DNA of 59,717 bases from assembly GCF_004117935.1 (NCBI RefSeq), contig NZ_SDOY01000007.1, positions 1-59,717 of the forward strand. The letters run 5' to 3'. The translations under genes and the position numbers were made by a program. The stretch comes from Streptomyces roseicoloratus. GTDB lineage: Bacteria > Actinomycetota > Actinomycetes > Streptomycetales > Streptomycetaceae. The notes under the pieces were generated by a model that searched no databases, was not told where the DNA came from, and saw only the letters and a list, made by a program, of their open reading frames with translations. Below, one piece after another: positions 9,201-15,642 of the stretch; the first letter of the stretch is position 1, and every line of letters begins with the position of its first letter.

Positions 9201-10136
9201 TTCGAGGCGGTCACCGGACTGCCGCTCGCCGTCCAGTACCGGCAGCGGGTGCGGCGCAGCGCCGAGCGGGTCTTCGACGTGCTCGACGCGCCCGTCCCCG
9301 TACACGAGCCGGAGGTGCCCGCCGCTCCCCCGGCCGAGCCGTTCCCGCTGGAGGTGGCCGGGCTGTCGGCGCGGCACGCCGGGCAGGACCGGCCCGCGCT
9401 CGTGGACTTCGGGCTCACCCTGGAGGCCGGCCGCCGGGTCGCCGTGGTCGGCGCCTCCGGGTCCGGCAAGACGACGCTGGCGCAGGTGCTGCTGCGGTTC
9501 CTGGACGCCGAGTCCGGCACGTACCGGATCGGCGGGACGCCCGCGGCGGACCTCGACGGCGACGACGTCCGCCGGCTCGTCGGGCTGTGCGCGCAGGACG
9601 CCCACCTCTTCGACAGCACGCTCCGCGAGAACCTGCGGCTCGCCAGGACCGGCGCGAGCGACGAGGAGCTGCGCGAGGCGCTGCGCCGGGCCCGGCTCCT
9701 CGACTGGGTGGCCGCGCTGCCCGAGGGACTCGACACGCTCGTCGGCGAGCACGGCTCGCGGCTCTCCGGCGGCCAGCGGCAGCGGCTCGCGCTGGCCCGC
9801 GCGCTGCTCGCGGACTTCCCGGTGCTGGTCCTCGACGAGCCGGCCGAGCACCTGGACCTGGCGACGGCCGACGCGCTCACCGACGACCTGCTGCGGGTCA
9901 CGGAGGGCCGCACCACCGTCCTGATCACCCACCGGCTGCGCGGGCTCGACGCCGTCGACGAGGTGGTGGTCCTGGACCGCGGCCGCACCGTGCAGCGCGG
10001 GCCGTACGCCGAACTCGCGGCGGCCGAGGGGCCGCTCCGGCGGATGCTGGAGCAGGAGCGGGCGTCCGATCTGCTGCTCGCTCCCGCGGGCGCCGGCGGA
10101 CGGGTCGGCACCGGAACCCCTGGGGGCGCCGGCTGA
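6252..10136 (+). CDS. cydCD: Fused CydD-CydC thiol-exporting ABC transporter
   Basis: A 1294-residue fusion of the two half-transporters needed to assemble cytochrome bd; CydDC exports cysteine or glutathione-type thiols. The first half has a six-helix membrane domain (about residues 15-300), Walker A GPSGVGKST near 372, LSAGQRQRLALARAF near 515 and Walker B LLLLDEPTAAL. The second membrane domain starts near residue 710, with Walker A GASGSGKTT near 1070 and LSGGQRQRLALARALL near 1175. Between the halves lies a long Ala/Gly/Pro linker (about 590-700) with 12-residue and 5-residue tandem repeats. A smaller GVRVGGVRVGG repeat lies inside the first ATPase, after Walker A. The start codon overlaps a parS-like 16-mer, giving the N-terminus MFHVKP. 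The stop codon lies inside a 36-bp tandem duplication. Confidence 0.95.
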   Translation: MFHVKPIDPRLLRYARATRFFLLAVVGLGLVGAGLIVAQAMLIAEVVVGAFQKDLSVSGLTTPLLLLAAVAVGRGLVSWLTELAAHRASAAVKSELRGRLLQRAALLGPGWLGGQRAGSLAALATRGVDALDDYFARYLPQLGLAVVVPVAVLARIVTEDWISAAVIVVTLPLIPVFMILIGWYTQARMDRQWKLLSRLSGHFLDVVAGLPTLKVFGRAKAQAENIRAITADYRRATMRTLRIAFLSSFALELLSTLSVALVAVGIGMRLVHGGLDLYTGLVILILAPEAYLPLRQVGTQYHAAAEGLAAAEEIFEVLESPLPAGGTGPVPASVRLELDRVTVRHPGRAAPSLDAASLTVEPGETVALVGPSGVGKSTLLDVVLGFATPEGDAEGRVDRGADGGAAGGAEAGTAGGAAGAAAGGVRVGGVRVGGVDLASLDLEEWRSRIAWVPQRPYLFAGTIAENVRLARPDASDADVLQALRDAGADGFVAELPDGADTLLGEDGAGLSAGQRQRLALARAFLADRPLLLLDEPTAALDGETEAAVVDAVRRLSAGRTVLLVVHRPALLAVADRVVRLAPADGHPELTGAAGTAAAASVAAAAPALTAAGPHVAGPHVAGLLPDGSPLPAGDGAGTVGTAPAGDGAGTVGTAPAGDGAAGARGARPGTDDVPDVRDQAPGRGTVRENGADRDPAAGDDFARVRAMAGRLRGRMGLALLLGSLALGSAVGLMAVSGWLISRASEQPPVLYLMVAVTATRAFGIGRAVFRYAERLVSHDAVLRMLADLRVAVYRRLERIAPAGLRRTRQGDLLARLVQDVDALQDYWLRWLLPAGAALVVGAGSAGFLTWLLPEAGAVLAVGLLVAGVVVPVAGGALARRAERQLAPARGALTTAVVDLLRGCAELTVAGALKGRVERAGAADRTLTGIASRQSAAAAFGAGLSALVCGLTVVAAALVGVQGVRDGRLDGVALAVVVLTPLAAFEAVTGLPLAVQYRQRVRRSAERVFDVLDAPVPVHEPEVPAAPPAEPFPLEVAGLSARHAGQDRPALVDFGLTLEAGRRVAVVGASGSGKTTLAQVLLRFLDAESGTYRIGGTPAADLDGDDVRRLVGLCAQDAHLFDSTLRENLRLARTGASDEELREALRRARLLDWVAALPEGLDTLVGEHGSRLSGGQRQRLALARALLADFPVLVLDEPAEHLDLATADALTDDLLRVTEGRTTVLITHRLRGLDAVDEVVVLDRGRTVQRGPYAELAAAEGPLRRMLEQERASDLLLAPAGAGGRVGTGTPGGAG
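6253..6268. promoter_or_regulatory. parS-like ParB binding site at the cydCD start
   Basis: TGTTTCACGTGAAACC matches the ParB target TGTTTCACGTGAAACA at 15 of 16 positions, including the perfect 14-bp core GTTTCACGTGAAAC. Streptomyces chromosomes carry some two dozen parS sites grouped around oriC. This one is embedded in codons 1-6 of cydCD. Confidence 0.85.
8148..8230 (+). repeat. 36-bp tandem repeat in the CydD-CydC linker
   Basis: Two copies plus a partial third of a 36-bp unit encode GDGAGTVGTAPA repeated head to tail. Just before it, near 8085-8115, a 15-bp unit (two copies) encodes GPHVA twice. The unit length keeps the frame, so the linker can vary in length without breaking the protein. 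Confidence 0.85.
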
Positions 10137-10182
10137 CCGGGCCACACCGGATCCCCTGGGGGCGCCGGCTGACCGGTCCACA
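10111..10182 (+). repeat. 36-bp tandem duplication spanning the cydCD stop codon
   Basis: Positions 10111-10146 and 10147-10182 are the same 36-bp unit with two mismatches. The TGA of cydCD (10134-10136) lies in the first copy and is repeated in the second. The second copy supplies the left arm of the terminator. Confidence 0.85.
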
Positions 10183-10193
10183 CCGGCGCCCCC
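10158..10193 (+). terminator. Terminator of the cyd operon
   Basis: A perfect 11-bp stem (GGGGGCGCCGG with CCGGCGCCCCC) closes a 14-nt loop, 22 bp after the cydCD stop. Confidence 0.7.
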
Positions 10194-10244
10194 GTGGCGG
10201 ACCGCCCCCACAGCACCCGACTTTTCTCTCCAAAAAGGACTAAC

Positions 10245-10250
10245 TAGGCT
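10245..10250 (+). promoter_or_regulatory. -10 hexamer TAGGCT, leaderless promoter
   Basis: TAGGCT is followed by 6 nt and then the ATG of the histidine kinase gene. The spacing puts the transcription start on the A of the start codon. No ribosome binding site is present. Confidence 0.55.
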
Positions 10251-10256
10251 CAGCCC

Positions 10257-11987
10257 ATGACCGCCGCCGTGCCCGACGCCCCGGAACCGCCCGCCTCCGT
10301 GGACCCGCTCGAAGCCGCGACCCAGGCCACGCGCAGCCTGCACGGACTGTCCACCGAGCTCACCGCACGGGTGCCGCAGCTCCTGGAAGCGATGCGTTCG
10401 GTCGGCACCGGCCTCGAACTGCACTCCACGCTCGACCGGATCTGCGAGACCGCGGCGGAGCTCGCCGACGCCCGCTACGCCGCCATCGGCGTCGTGGACG
10501 AGGAGGGCGACGGGCTTTCCGACTTCGTCACCCACGGCGTCGGGGAGGAGACCGCCCGCCGGATCGGGCGTCGGCCGGACGGGCACGCGGGGCTGCTCGG
10601 GGCGCTCATCCGCGAGCCGCAGACGATCCGGCTCGCCGACCTGTCGGCGGATCCGCGCGCGGCCGGCTTCCCGCCCGGCCATCCGCCGATGAAGACGTTC
10701 CTCGGCGTCCCCATCCGGGTCCAGGGCGAGATCTTCGGCAACCTCTACCTCGCCGAGAAGAACGGCGGCGGCGAGTTCACCGAGTACGACGTCCACATGG
10801 TCCGGGTGCTCGCCACGGAGGCCGGCATCGCCATCGGCAACGCCCGGCTCTACGAGGCCGCACGGCAGCGCGAACGGTGGATCGACGGCTCGGTCGCCGT
10901 GACCACCGCCCTGCTGTCCGGCGGCGACGCCGACGACGCGCTCTCGGTGGTCGCCGAGCAGGCCCGCCGGCTCGCCGACGCGGCCGCCGGCATCGTGCTG
11001 CTGCCGGCCGAGGAGGGCGGCCTGGAGGTCGTCGCGGTCTCCGCACCCCGCGCGGACCGGTCGCTCGGCCTGGTGATCCCGCCCGAGAGCGCGGTGGTGG
11101 AGCAGCTGATGGAGGGCGAGGCGGTGTTCATCACGGACGCCTCGACCGACCCGCGCATGGTGCACAAGCAGGCCGCCGAGTACGGGCCGTCGATGCTGCT
11201 GCCGCTGCAGAGCGGCGGACGGGTGCTGGGCGCCCTGGCGACCCCGCGGGCCCGTGGCGAGCGGCAGTTCACGGAGGCCGAGCGGACGCTGGCCACGCAG
11301 TTCGCCTCGCAGGCGGCGCTGGCCCTGATGATGGCCGAGGCGCAGCGCGACCGGGAGCGGCTCGCGGTCTACGAGGACCGCGACCGGATCGCCCGTGACC
11401 TGCACGACCTGGTCATCCAGCGGCTCTTCGCCACCGGGATGATGCTGGAGAGCGCCCAGCGCAGGTCGGTCGTCCCGGCCGTGCAGGAGGGCGTCGGCAA
11501 GGCGGTGGACGAGCTGGACGTCACCATCCAGGAGATCCGCACCGCGATCTTCGCGCTCCAGCAGGGGCCCGCGGAGGCGCCCTCGGGACTGCGCACCCGG
11601 GTGCTGCGGGAGATCAACATGGCGGCCGTGCCGCTCGGTTTCGCACCGTCCCACCGCTTCGTCGGGGCGATCGACGCGACGGTCGGCGAGCTCACGGGCA
11701 AGAACCTGATCGCCGCGCTGCGCGAGGCGCTGTCGAACGCCTTCCGGCACGCCGGGGCCACCCGGATCGAGGTGGTCGTGGACGCCACCGTGACCCTCCC
11801 GGACGGCACCCGGGGCGTGCGGCTCTCCGTCGCGGACGACGGCGTCGGCATTCCCGAGGGCGGCCGCCGCAGCGGACTGCGCAACCTGGCCCGCCGCGCC
11901 GAGTCGCTCGGCGGCGCGAGCTGGTGCGCCCCGGGCATCGGCGAGGCCGGCGGCGGCACGACGGTGATGTGGGAGGCCCCGCTGTAG
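10257..11987 (+). CDS. Soluble GAF-domain sensor histidine kinase (DevS/DosS-like)
   Basis: A 576-residue cytoplasmic kinase. Two GAF domains (about residues 50-190 and 210-360) precede a HisKA_3 dimerisation helix with the phosphoacceptor histidine in RDRIARDLHDLVIQRLF near 385. A HATPase_c domain follows (LREALSNAFRHAG near 490; DDGVGIPEGGRRSGLRNLARRA). There are no membrane segments. The domain order is that of the mycobacterial hypoxia and redox sensors DevS/DosT, whose first GAF binds heme; I cannot assign the heme ligand here. No response regulator is adjacent. The position right after the Rex-controlled cyd operon suggests an oxygen, NO or redox signal. The start is probably leaderless. 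Confidence 0.9.
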   Translation: MTAAVPDAPEPPASVDPLEAATQATRSLHGLSTELTARVPQLLEAMRSVGTGLELHSTLDRICETAAELADARYAAIGVVDEEGDGLSDFVTHGVGEETARRIGRRPDGHAGLLGALIREPQTIRLADLSADPRAAGFPPGHPPMKTFLGVPIRVQGEIFGNLYLAEKNGGGEFTEYDVHMVRVLATEAGIAIGNARLYEAARQRERWIDGSVAVTTALLSGGDADDALSVVAEQARRLADAAAGIVLLPAEEGGLEVVAVSAPRADRSLGLVIPPESAVVEQLMEGEAVFITDASTDPRMVHKQAAEYGPSMLLPLQSGGRVLGALATPRARGERQFTEAERTLATQFASQAALALMMAEAQRDRERLAVYEDRDRIARDLHDLVIQRLFATGMMLESAQRRSVVPAVQEGVGKAVDELDVTIQEIRTAIFALQQGPAEAPSGLRTRVLREINMAAVPLGFAPSHRFVGAIDATVGELTGKNLIAALREALSNAFRHAGATRIEVVVDATVTLPDGTRGVRLSVADDGVGIPEGGRRSGLRNLARRAESLGGASWCAPGIGEAGGGTTVMWEAPL

Positions 11988-12020
11988 GGGGCCGACGGGC
12001 CGGTGTCAGGGGTGCGCTGG

Positions 12021-12140
12021 GCCTCGTCCGGGGCGGGGCCGGTGCCAGCGGGGGCGTCCGGCCTCGTCCGGGGCGGGGCCGGTGCCAGCGGGGACGTGCA
12101 GCCTCGTCCGGGGCCGGGCCGGTGTCAGCGGGGGCGTGCG
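12021..12140. repeat. 40-bp tandem repeat (3 copies) spanning the HAD gene stop codon
   Basis: Units at 12021-12060, 12061-12100 and 12101-12140 are nearly identical, with a partial copy just before. The last copy contains the stop codon (12125-12127) and last codons of the leftward HAD gene, so the array looks like repeated duplication of that gene's 3' end. It lies between convergent genes. Confidence 0.85.
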
Positions 12141-13003
12141 GACCCGGCCTCGGCCTCGGTCTCGGCGACCAGGCGCTCGATGACGACGGCCACCCCGTCC
12201 TCGTTGTTCCCGGTGGTACGGCCGGAGGCGGCGGCGATCACGTCCGGGTGGGCGTTGCCCATGGCGAAGGAGCGGCCCGCCCAGCTCAGCATCTCGATGT
12301 CGTTCGGCATGTCGCCGAAGGCCGCGACCTCGGCGGGCGTGATGCCGCGCTCGGCGCAGCAGTGCGCCAGGGTGGAGGCCTTGGAGACACCGAGGCCGCT
12401 GATCTCGATGAGCGCGGTCGGGCTGGAGCGGGTGAAGGACGCCAGGTGGCCGGCGGCCTCGCGGGCGGTGGCGAGGAAGGCGTCCGGGTCGAGCTCCGGG
12501 TGCTGGGCGAGCAGCTTCAGGACGGGCGCCGCGGCGCCCGGCGTCTCCTCGAAGAGCAGCTTCTCGGCGGTGGCGACGGTGGCGCCGGGGTCGAGGAAGA
12601 AGGGCGGGTACTCCGGCTCGTAGTGGATGCCGGTGGTGAGTTCGACGGCGAAGCTGGTGCCGGGGGCGGCGGCGCGCAGGGCCTGGACGACGTCGAGGGC
12701 GACCGGGCGCTCCAGGGGCCGTACCTCCAGGAAGGTTCCGCCGGAGTGCAGGTCGACGACCGCGGCGCCGTTGGCGCAGATGGCGAGCCCGTGGCCGTGG
12801 ACGTGGGCGCTGACGACGTCCATCCAGCGGGCCGGACGGCCGGTGACGAAGAAGACCTCGATGCCGGCCCGCTCGGCGGCGGCGAGCGCGGCGACGGTGC
12901 GCTCCGACACGGACTTGTCGTCCCGCAGCAGGGTGCCGTCGAGATCGGTGGCGATCAGCCGGATGGCCGGGGCTTCGGAGAGCTCGGAGCGAGGAGAGGT
13001 CAC
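12125..13003 (-). CDS. Cof-type HAD-IIB phosphatase
   Basis: A 292-residue cytoplasmic phosphatase. Motif I is [11 protein letters not shown] near the N-terminus (nucleophile and acid/base Asp), motif II VFFVTGRP, and motifs III/IV appear as KASTLAHCC and [18 protein letters not shown]. The large cap of type IIB separates motifs II and III. Such enzymes act on sugar phosphates, nucleotides or flavin precursors; the substrate cannot be read from sequence. I prefer the GTG at 13003, preceded by GGAAG, though an ATG at 13030 would add nine residues (MHEVRKNGA). A paralogue with the same motifs lies at 25690-26496. Confidence 0.88.
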   Translation of the reverse strand: MTSPRSELSEAPAIRLIATDLDGTLLRDDKSVSERTVAALAAAERAGIEVFFVTGRPARWMDVVSAHVHGHGLAICANGAAVVDLHSGGTFLEVRPLERPVALDVVQALRAAAPGTSFAVELTTGIHYEPEYPPFFLDPGATVATAEKLLFEETPGAAAPVLKLLAQHPELDPDAFLATAREAAGHLASFTRSSPTALIEISGLGVSKASTLAHCCAERGITPAEVAAFGDMPNDIEMLSWAGRSFAMGNAHPDVIAAASGRTTGNNEDGVAVVIERLVAETEAEAGSARPR

Positions 13004-13182
13004 CGCACCATTCTTCCGCACTTCGTGCACGGGCGTGCGAGGGGGCGCACATCTGAGTGACCGGATGTGCGCCCCGCGTCAGCGTCTCGGTGTGACGGGT
13101 GCGCCGGTGAGGACCAGTGTGGCCGGTGGGGCGGACCGGTGGGGGGCGGGGGCCCGCCGGAGGGCGTCCGCCGGGCTGGGAG

Positions 13183-13425
13183 AGCGCCTCCGTGGCGATC
13201 TCCCCGAAGACGCCCTGGTCGGCGGCGAACTCGGAGTCGGGGATGGGCCAGTGGACGACGATCTCGGTGAAGCCGAGCTCCTGGTGCCGGCCGGCGAGGT
13301 CGACGGAGGCGTCGAGCGAGCGCGGGACGGTGTTGTTCTCCGTCGTGGAGCCCGGTCGGAAGGATCTTGTCCGATTCCGTCGCGTCCCGGCCGATGTCCG
13401 CGCACGCCTTGCCGAGCTTCTCGAC
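13183..13425 (-). pseudogene. Inverted, frameshifted C-terminal fragment of an LLM oxidoreductase
   Basis: Read leftward, this stretch encodes EKLGKACADIGRD, then after a one-base insertion RSLDASVDLAGRHQELGF and EIVVHWPIPDSEFAADQ. It parallels the last 85 codons of the intact LLM gene at 13469-14362 but lies on the opposite strand. The DNA is nearly identical over the first 45 bases and then diverges. No N-terminal two thirds and no start exist, so it is a dead fragment. It forms an inverted repeat with 14105-14355. Confidence 0.8.
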
Positions 13426-13455
13426 TCGGCATATCCGTGACAGCGGAGGTCCGCG

Positions 13456-13461
13456 TATCGT
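13456..13461 (+). promoter_or_regulatory. -10 hexamer TATCGT close to the LLM gene start
   Basis: TATCGT lies 7 nt before the ATG at 13469, compatible with a leaderless transcript. A GAGGTC between them could alternatively serve as a weak ribosome binding site. Confidence 0.35.
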
Positions 13462-13468
13462 CGAGGTC

Positions 13469-14362
13469 ATGCGTCTGGGCACGGTGATCCTCCCCACCCA
13501 CCGGTGGAGCGAGGGACAGAAGATCTGGCGGCGGGCCGAGGAACTCGGCTTCCACGCCGCGTACACGTACGACCATCTCTCCTGGCGGAGCTTCCGGGAC
13601 GGGCCGTGGTTCGGTGCGATCCCCACGCTGACGGCGGCGGCGACAGCAACGCAGAGTATGCGTCTGGGTACTCTCGTCACGTCGCCCAACTTCAGGCACC
13701 CCGTGACGCTGGCCAAGGAACTCATCTCGCTCGACGACGTCTCCGGAGGGCGGATCACTCTCGGCATCGGGGCCGGCGGCAACGGCTTCGACGCCACCGT
13801 GCTGGGCCAGGAGGCCTGGACTCCCAGGGAACGGGCCGACCGGTTCGGCGAGTTCGTGCCGCTGCTCGACCGGCTCCTCACCGAGGAGTCCGTCACCCAC
13901 CGCGGGACCTTCTACTCGGCGGACGAGGCCCGGAACATCCCCGGCTGCGTCCAGCGGCCCCGGCTGCCGTTCGCGGTCGCGGCGACGGGGCCGCGCGGGC
14001 TGAAGCTCGCGGCCCGCCACGGGCAGGCCTGGGTGACGACCGGCGACCCGAAGCTGTACGAGGAGGGGACCCCGGAGCAGTCGGTGTCGGCCCTGCGCGG
14101 CCAGGTCGAGAAGCTCGGCAAGGCATGCGCGGACATCGGCCGGGACGTGGCCGAGCTGGACAAGATCCTGCTGACCGGCTTCACGCCGGACCGGGGACGG
14201 CCGCTGGAGTCCCTGGACGCCTTCGTCGACTTCGCCGGCCGCCACCAGGAGCTCGGCTTCACCGAGATCGTGATCCACTGGCCGATCCCGGACTCGGACT
14301 TCGCCGCCGACCAGGCTGTCTTCGAACGGATCGCCACCGAGGCCGTCGCCGAACTCGGCTGA
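13469..14362 (+). CDS. LLM-class flavin/F420-dependent oxidoreductase
   Basis: A 297-residue bacterial luciferase-like TIM barrel. Signatures are the N-terminal MRLGTVILPTHRW, TYDHLSW near residue 33, AAATATQSMRLGTLVTSPNFRHP, DDVSGGRITLGIGAGG near 95 and PFAVAATGPRGLKLAARHGQAWVT. These fit the actinobacterial F420 or FMN-dependent subgroup acting on unknown small molecules. Its C-terminal third also exists as an inverted frameshifted copy just upstream. I start at 13469 because the barrel's first strand (RLGTVIL) begins there. The gene stands alone. Confidence 0.88.
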   Translation: MRLGTVILPTHRWSEGQKIWRRAEELGFHAAYTYDHLSWRSFRDGPWFGAIPTLTAAATATQSMRLGTLVTSPNFRHPVTLAKELISLDDVSGGRITLGIGAGGNGFDATVLGQEAWTPRERADRFGEFVPLLDRLLTEESVTHRGTFYSADEARNIPGCVQRPRLPFAVAATGPRGLKLAARHGQAWVTTGDPKLYEEGTPEQSVSALRGQVEKLGKACADIGRDVAELDKILLTGFTPDRGRPLESLDAFVDFAGRHQELGFTEIVIHWPIPDSDFAADQAVFERIATEAVAELG

Positions 14363-14368
14363 GCTGAC

Positions 14369-14396
14369 ATCGGAGCAATCGGAGCAATCGGAGCAT
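14369..14396 (+). repeat. 9-bp tandem repeat (ATCGGAGCA x3)
   Basis: Three direct copies follow the LLM stop codon and run into the hairpin at 14397. Confidence 0.6.
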
Positions 14397-14427
14397 CCCA
14401 AGTCGCGCTCTGTATGCATGACTTGGG
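14397..14427 (+). terminator. Hairpin after the LLM gene
   Basis: CCCAAGTC and GACTTGGG form an 8-bp stem around a 15-nt loop, 35 bp beyond the LLM stop. It may be a terminator or an operator of the following gene. Confidence 0.45.
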
Positions 14428-14510
14428 GAAATCGCCCGGGACCGGGAGGGCAGCACCGATGGAGTGAAGGGGCCGGCCCGGCTGTCCAGTGAGCACACGG
14501 AGGGCGCCCG

Positions 14511-14812
14511 ATGACCAGGGGAACGCCTCTCGAGACGGCTGTGGACACGGAGGCCGTGGCCCGCTCCGTCGCCACCGAGCACGGGCTGACACTCCATGGG
14601 GCCCGCCCCCGAGCCTGGACACTCCGGCGGTCCTGCTGTACCGGCTGGACACCTCGATCATGCTCGCGCTGGTCTTCCACAGCGTGACCCCGGACGCCGA
14701 GCGCGCCCAGGTCCTCACCGCACGGGCGGCGCACCTGCTTGCGCAGCTCCATGCCGCCGTGCGCCCCGCGGACACCACCGGTTCGTCCCACGAGCGGGGG
14801 AAGCAGCGCTGA
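14511..14812 (+). pseudogene. Small hypothetical gene, apparently frameshifted
   Basis: The ATG at 14511 has a good GGAGGG site 8 nt upstream and opens with MTRGTPLETAVDTEAVARSV and ATEHGLTLHGARP. The frame then turns to noise. A different frame continues plausibly with TPAVLLYRLDTSIMLALVFHS and LTARAAHLLAQLHAAVRPAD up to the TGA at 14810-14812. The switch falls in the C/G-run region around 14596-14630. It reads as one protein of about 95 residues broken by one or two small indels. I do not recognise a family. A sequencing error in the homopolymer is possible. Confidence 0.45.
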
Positions 14813-14983
14813 CGTCTTGCCGGGTGCGGGCGAAAGGCTCTCTGCTCCGGCTGCGTTACGTGCCCCCTGTGGATGATCAACCAGCGCGGCTCCTCCTCGC
14901 CGCCGATGCCGGGTTCGGCACATGGGCCGGCCGCCGCGGTCGGCGCGGTGGGCGGGTCATGGGGTGAGGGGGCGTGGCCGGGG

Positions 14984-15547
14984 TCAGACGGGGAAGCGGA
15001 TGTACCGCGGGGGCACCGCGGCGGTGAGCCAGACGCCGTTGGCGCTGACGTGGAAGACGTGGCCGGCCCGGTGCATGGCGCCGGCGTCGACGCTCAGCAC
15101 CACGGGACGGCCGCGGCGGGCGCCGACCCGGGTGGCGGTCTCCCGGTCGGGGGAGAGGTGCACGTGGTGGCGGGCCATGGGGCGCAGGCCCTCGGTCCGG
15201 ATGGCGGGGAGCCGGGCGGCGACCGTACCGTGGTAGAGGTACGCGGGCGGTTCGGCGGGCGGCAGGTCGAGGTCGACCGGGACGGTGTGGCCCTGGCTGG
15301 CGCGGATCCGGGTGCCGTCGACCGCGAAGCGCTTCTTGTCGTTGGACGCGACCACGTGGTCGAGCTCGGCGCGGGTGATCGGGAAGCCGTGGCCGGCGGC
15401 GGCCTCGAGGAGCGCGTCGATCTCGGTCCAGCCGTGCGGGTCGAGGACGAGGCCGATGCGTTCGGGCTGGTGCCGGAGATGCTTCGAGAGGTATTTCGAC
15501 ACGCGCACGGTGCGTCTCTCGTCCGGCGTGCGTTTCTCGTCATTCAT
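14984..15547 (-). CDS. kptA: RNA 2'-phosphotransferase (Tpt1/KptA)
   Basis: A 187-residue cytoplasmic enzyme that moves an internal RNA 2'-phosphate to NAD+, giving ADP-ribose 1'',2''-cyclic phosphate and nicotinamide. Family motifs are all visible: SKYLSKHLRHQPERIGL with the RNA-binding KxLRH motif, DPHGWTEIDALL, RFAVDGTRIRASQGH, YHGT, HHVHLSPD and ARRGRPVVLSV. The bacterial role is unsettled because bacteria lack the yeast tRNA-splicing pathway that makes the substrate. The ATG at 15547 is preferred; an in-frame upstream start would add MAVDQTHGFNGS. Three DnaA boxes lie directly upstream. Confidence 0.93.
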   Translation of the reverse strand: MNDEKRTPDERRTVRVSKYLSKHLRHQPERIGLVLDPHGWTEIDALLEAAAGHGFPITRAELDHVVASNDKKRFAVDGTRIRASQGHTVPVDLDLPPAEPPAYLYHGTVAARLPAIRTEGLRPMARHHVHLSPDRETATRVGARRGRPVVLSVDAGAMHRAGHVFHVSANGVWLTAAVPPRYIRFPV

Positions 15548-15569
15548 GGATCCATTGAAGCCGTGGGTT

Positions 15570-15623
15570 TGGTCCACAGCCAAGTGGGTTTATCCACAGG
15601 CTAGTTGGCGATCTTGTGGACAA
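15570..15623. promoter_or_regulatory. Cluster of three DnaA boxes
   Basis: TGGTCCACA (15570-15578), TTATCCACA (15590-15598) and, on the other strand, TTGTCCACA (15615-15623) lie within 54 bp, in the short gap between kptA and the MerR gene. Two are exact DnaA boxes and the first has one mismatch. Confidence 0.7.
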
Positions 15624-15642
15624 CTGGGCAGAGATGTCGCGG

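Noticed and set aside
6228..11750. A leftward open frame of more than 1800 codons opposite cydCD and the kinase gene.
   Set aside because: It is the mirror of real genes in G/C-rich DNA. Its peptide is Arg/Gly/Pro/His noise without domains, and the plus strand encodes clear proteins.
14860..14880. TGTGGATGA near 14869 as a further DnaA box.
   Set aside because: It has a mismatch in the conserved TTATCCACA core and stands alone.
13079..14923. A leftward open frame of 614 codons over the LLM region.
   Set aside because: It covers the opposite strand of the intact LLM gene and crosses the pseudogene in a wrong frame; no coherent protein results.
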